In this document: positions 62,501-64,000 of the stretch, in pieces
How positions within the stretch are numbered: the first letter of the stretch is position 1
Layout: each line of letters starts with the position of its first letter
DNA from: Megalopta genalis
Taxonomy: Eukaryota > Arthropoda > Insecta > Hymenoptera > Halictidae
Reading direction: 5' to 3'
Length of the DNA: 64,000 bases
Assembly (NCBI RefSeq): GCF_051020955.1
Contig: NW_027476161.1
Location: 599,060 to 663,059, forward strand
Program-made: the position numbers and the translations under genes
Notes under the pieces: generated by a model
Databases searched by the model: none
What the model was told of the DNA's origin: nothing
What the model saw: only the letters and a program-made list of their open reading frames with translations

Positions 62501-64000
62501 ATGATGTAGCTTCAAATGCAGGCGAAACAAACGAGTTAGATTCAAATCCAAGCGAACAACTTGATTCAGTTTCAAGTCAATGCGATGTAGATGGTTTAGC
62601 TTCAAATCCATGAGAAACAAATGATTTAGCTTCAGATACCTGCGATATAAATGATATAGCTTCAAATGCAGGCGAAACAAACGAGTTAGCTTCAAATCCA
62701 TGCGAAACACATGATTTAGCTTCAAATCAATGCTAAGTAGGAGGCGTAACTTCAAATCCATGCGAAACAAATAGTTTAACTTCAAATGATTGTGATATAC
62801 ATGATTCACATTCAAATGCAGGCGAAACAAACGAGTTAATTTCAAATCCATGCGAAAGACATGGATTAGCTTCAAATCAATGCGAAACACACAGTTTAGC
62901 TTCATATTCTTGCGAAACAAGTGGGTTAGCTGCAGATACTTGTCATAAACATGATGTATCTTAAACTGCATGCGGAACAGTCGCGTTAGCTTCAAATGCA
63001 AGGGAAACAAATGATTTAGCTTCAAATCAATGCGAAGTTGAAGGCTTAGCTACAAATCCGTGCGAGACAAATGACTTAGATTCCAATACTTGCGATATAA
63101 TTGATATAGCTTCAAGTGCATGCGAAACAAACGAGTTGGCTACAAATCCATGCAAAACATGTGATTAAGCTAGAAATGTATGCGAAACAAATGATTTAGG
63201 TTCAAATTAATGTGAAGTTGCAGGCTTGACTTCAAATCCATGCAAAACAAATGGTTCAGCTTCAAATACTTGTGATATACATGATTTAGGTTCAAATGCA
63301 GGCGAATCAAACGAGTTAGCTTCAAATCCAAGCGAAACACATAATTTAGCTTCAAATCAATGCGAAGTAGAAGGCTTAGCTTCAAATCCATGCGGAACAA
63401 ATGATTTAGCTTCAGATAATTGCGAAATAAGCGATATAGCATCAAAAGCAGGCGAAACAAACGAGTTAGCATCAAATCCATGCGAAACACATGATTCAGC
63501 TTCAAATCAATGCGATTTAGAAGGTTTAGCTTCAAATCCATGCGACAGGAATGATTTAGCTTCAGATACTTCGGATATAAGTGATATAGCTTCAAATACA
63601 GGAGAAACTACCGAGTTAGCTCCAAACCCATGCGAAACAAATGATTTAGCTACAAATCAATGCGAAGTAGAAGGCTTATCTTCAAATACATGCGGAACAA
63701 ATGATTTATATTCAAATACTTGCCATATAATTGATATAGTGTCAACTGCAGGCGAAACAATCGACCTAGCCTCAAATCCAAGCGAAACACATGATTTAGC
63801 TTCAAATCAATGCGATGTAGAAGGTTTAGCTTCAAATCCGTGCCAGACAAATCATTTAGATTCCAATACTTGCGATATAATTGATATAGCTTCAACAGCA
63901 TGCGAAACAAACGAGTTGGCTACAAATCCATGCGAAACACATGATTTAGGTTCAAATCAATGTGAAGTTGCAGGCTTGGATTCAAATCCATGCAAAACAA
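53541..64000. repeat. Diverged right satellite block with truncated-unit repeats
   Basis: About 348 units, more diverged than the 24-50 kb part. Three copies of one segment (starting near 54.18, 56.41 and 58.95 kb) share CCGGGCGAGACAAATG, CTTGTGGTATACATG and GCCGAACAAACG. Offsets are 2,228 and 4,752 bp, which are not multiples of 30 because shortened units lie between them (near 55150, 55340, 55410 and again 57115, 57362). About 55830-56060 recurs at 59795-60025. A 300-bp direct repeat lies at about 62206 and 62506. The array runs off the right edge. No gene is visible. Confidence 0.92.
54213..54330. repeat. Paralogous empty site of the retrotransposon insertion
   Basis: Reads through CAAATCAAAGCGAAGTAG, AAGGTTCAGCTTCAAATCCG and then the ATGATTTACCTTC and CTTGCGGTAT words. 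These are the same order and variants as the left flank (ending 10297) joined to the right flank (from 17237) with a single CAGCT (54245-54249). Further copies have CAGCT at 56473-56477 and 58997-59001. They show the pre-insertion sequence type. Confidence 0.8.

Noticed and set aside
1..64000. CRISPR array (about 30-bp repeats)
   Set aside because: There are no unique spacers; units abut directly. The inserted element is a metazoan retrotransposon.
1..64000. Telomeric repeat (insect TTAGG type)
   Set aside because: TTAGC is part of the 30-mer; TTAGG appears only as rare single variants and never in tandem.

Overview
The window is almost entirely one tandem-repeat array with a single retrotransposon inserted in it. 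About 57 kb of the 64 kb (1-10297 and 17237-64000) is an AT-rich satellite with a 30-bp period, roughly 1,900 units. The other 6,939 bp (10298-17236) is a BEL/Pao LTR retrotransposon lying on the minus strand. I found no host gene, tRNA, rRNA, CRISPR array or bacterial signal. BEL/Pao elements are known only from animals. With a satellite this long and a tRNA-Tyr-type primer site, a metazoan genome is likely, and I infer an arthropod, probably an insect. The species cannot be told from the sequence.

Satellite: each unit reads roughly GCTTCAAATnnnTGCGA followed by a variable middle and ends GATTTA or similar. Units fall into named variants that recur in fixed order. Class 1 is a five-unit, 150-bp higher-order repeat whose units differ at the words CAATGCGAAGTAG, CCATGCGACAC, ACTTGCGATAT, GCAGGCGAAAC and CCAAGCGAAACAC. 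Class 2 is a different five-unit repeat marked by CGAAGCACATGG, CTTGCGAAACAAGTGG, CTTGTGATAAACATG and ACTGCATGCGAAAC. Above these are multi-kilobase duplications: a 1,586-bp tandem duplication at about 6.1-9.3 kb, and mosaic copies at offsets of 3,118, 4,079, 4,500, 4,707, 4,769, 7,228 and 7,346 bp between about 24 and 50 kb. The block from 24 to 50 kb is strongly homogenised. The 1-2, 17-23 and 53-64 kb stretches are more diverged. Because 30 is divisible by 3, three frames (one plus, two minus) stay open for hundreds of codons. The repeating 10-residue 'proteins' are a by-product of the period, broken by recurrent 1-bp deletions and stops, and are not annotated as genes.

Retrotransposon: from right to left (element 5' to 3') it has a 5' LTR with a TATA box and paired CCAAT boxes, a primer-binding site matching the 3' end of tRNA-Tyr, and one gag-pol frame of 1,764 codons. 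Then come a polypurine tract and the 3' LTR. It is flanked by the 5-bp target duplication CAGCT. Pol (protease, reverse transcriptase, RNase H, integrase, C-terminal domain) is open for over 1,300 codons, but the Gag part and its junction with Pol carry three in-frame TGA codons. The two LTRs differ by about 11 substitutions and one 1-nt indel over 636 bp, so the insertion is fairly young. There is no env. Intact satellite copies of the pre-insertion site are present near 54.2, 56.5 and 59.0 kb.

All identities, offsets and repeat boundaries were read by eye; boundaries of duplications are accurate to a few tens of bases.
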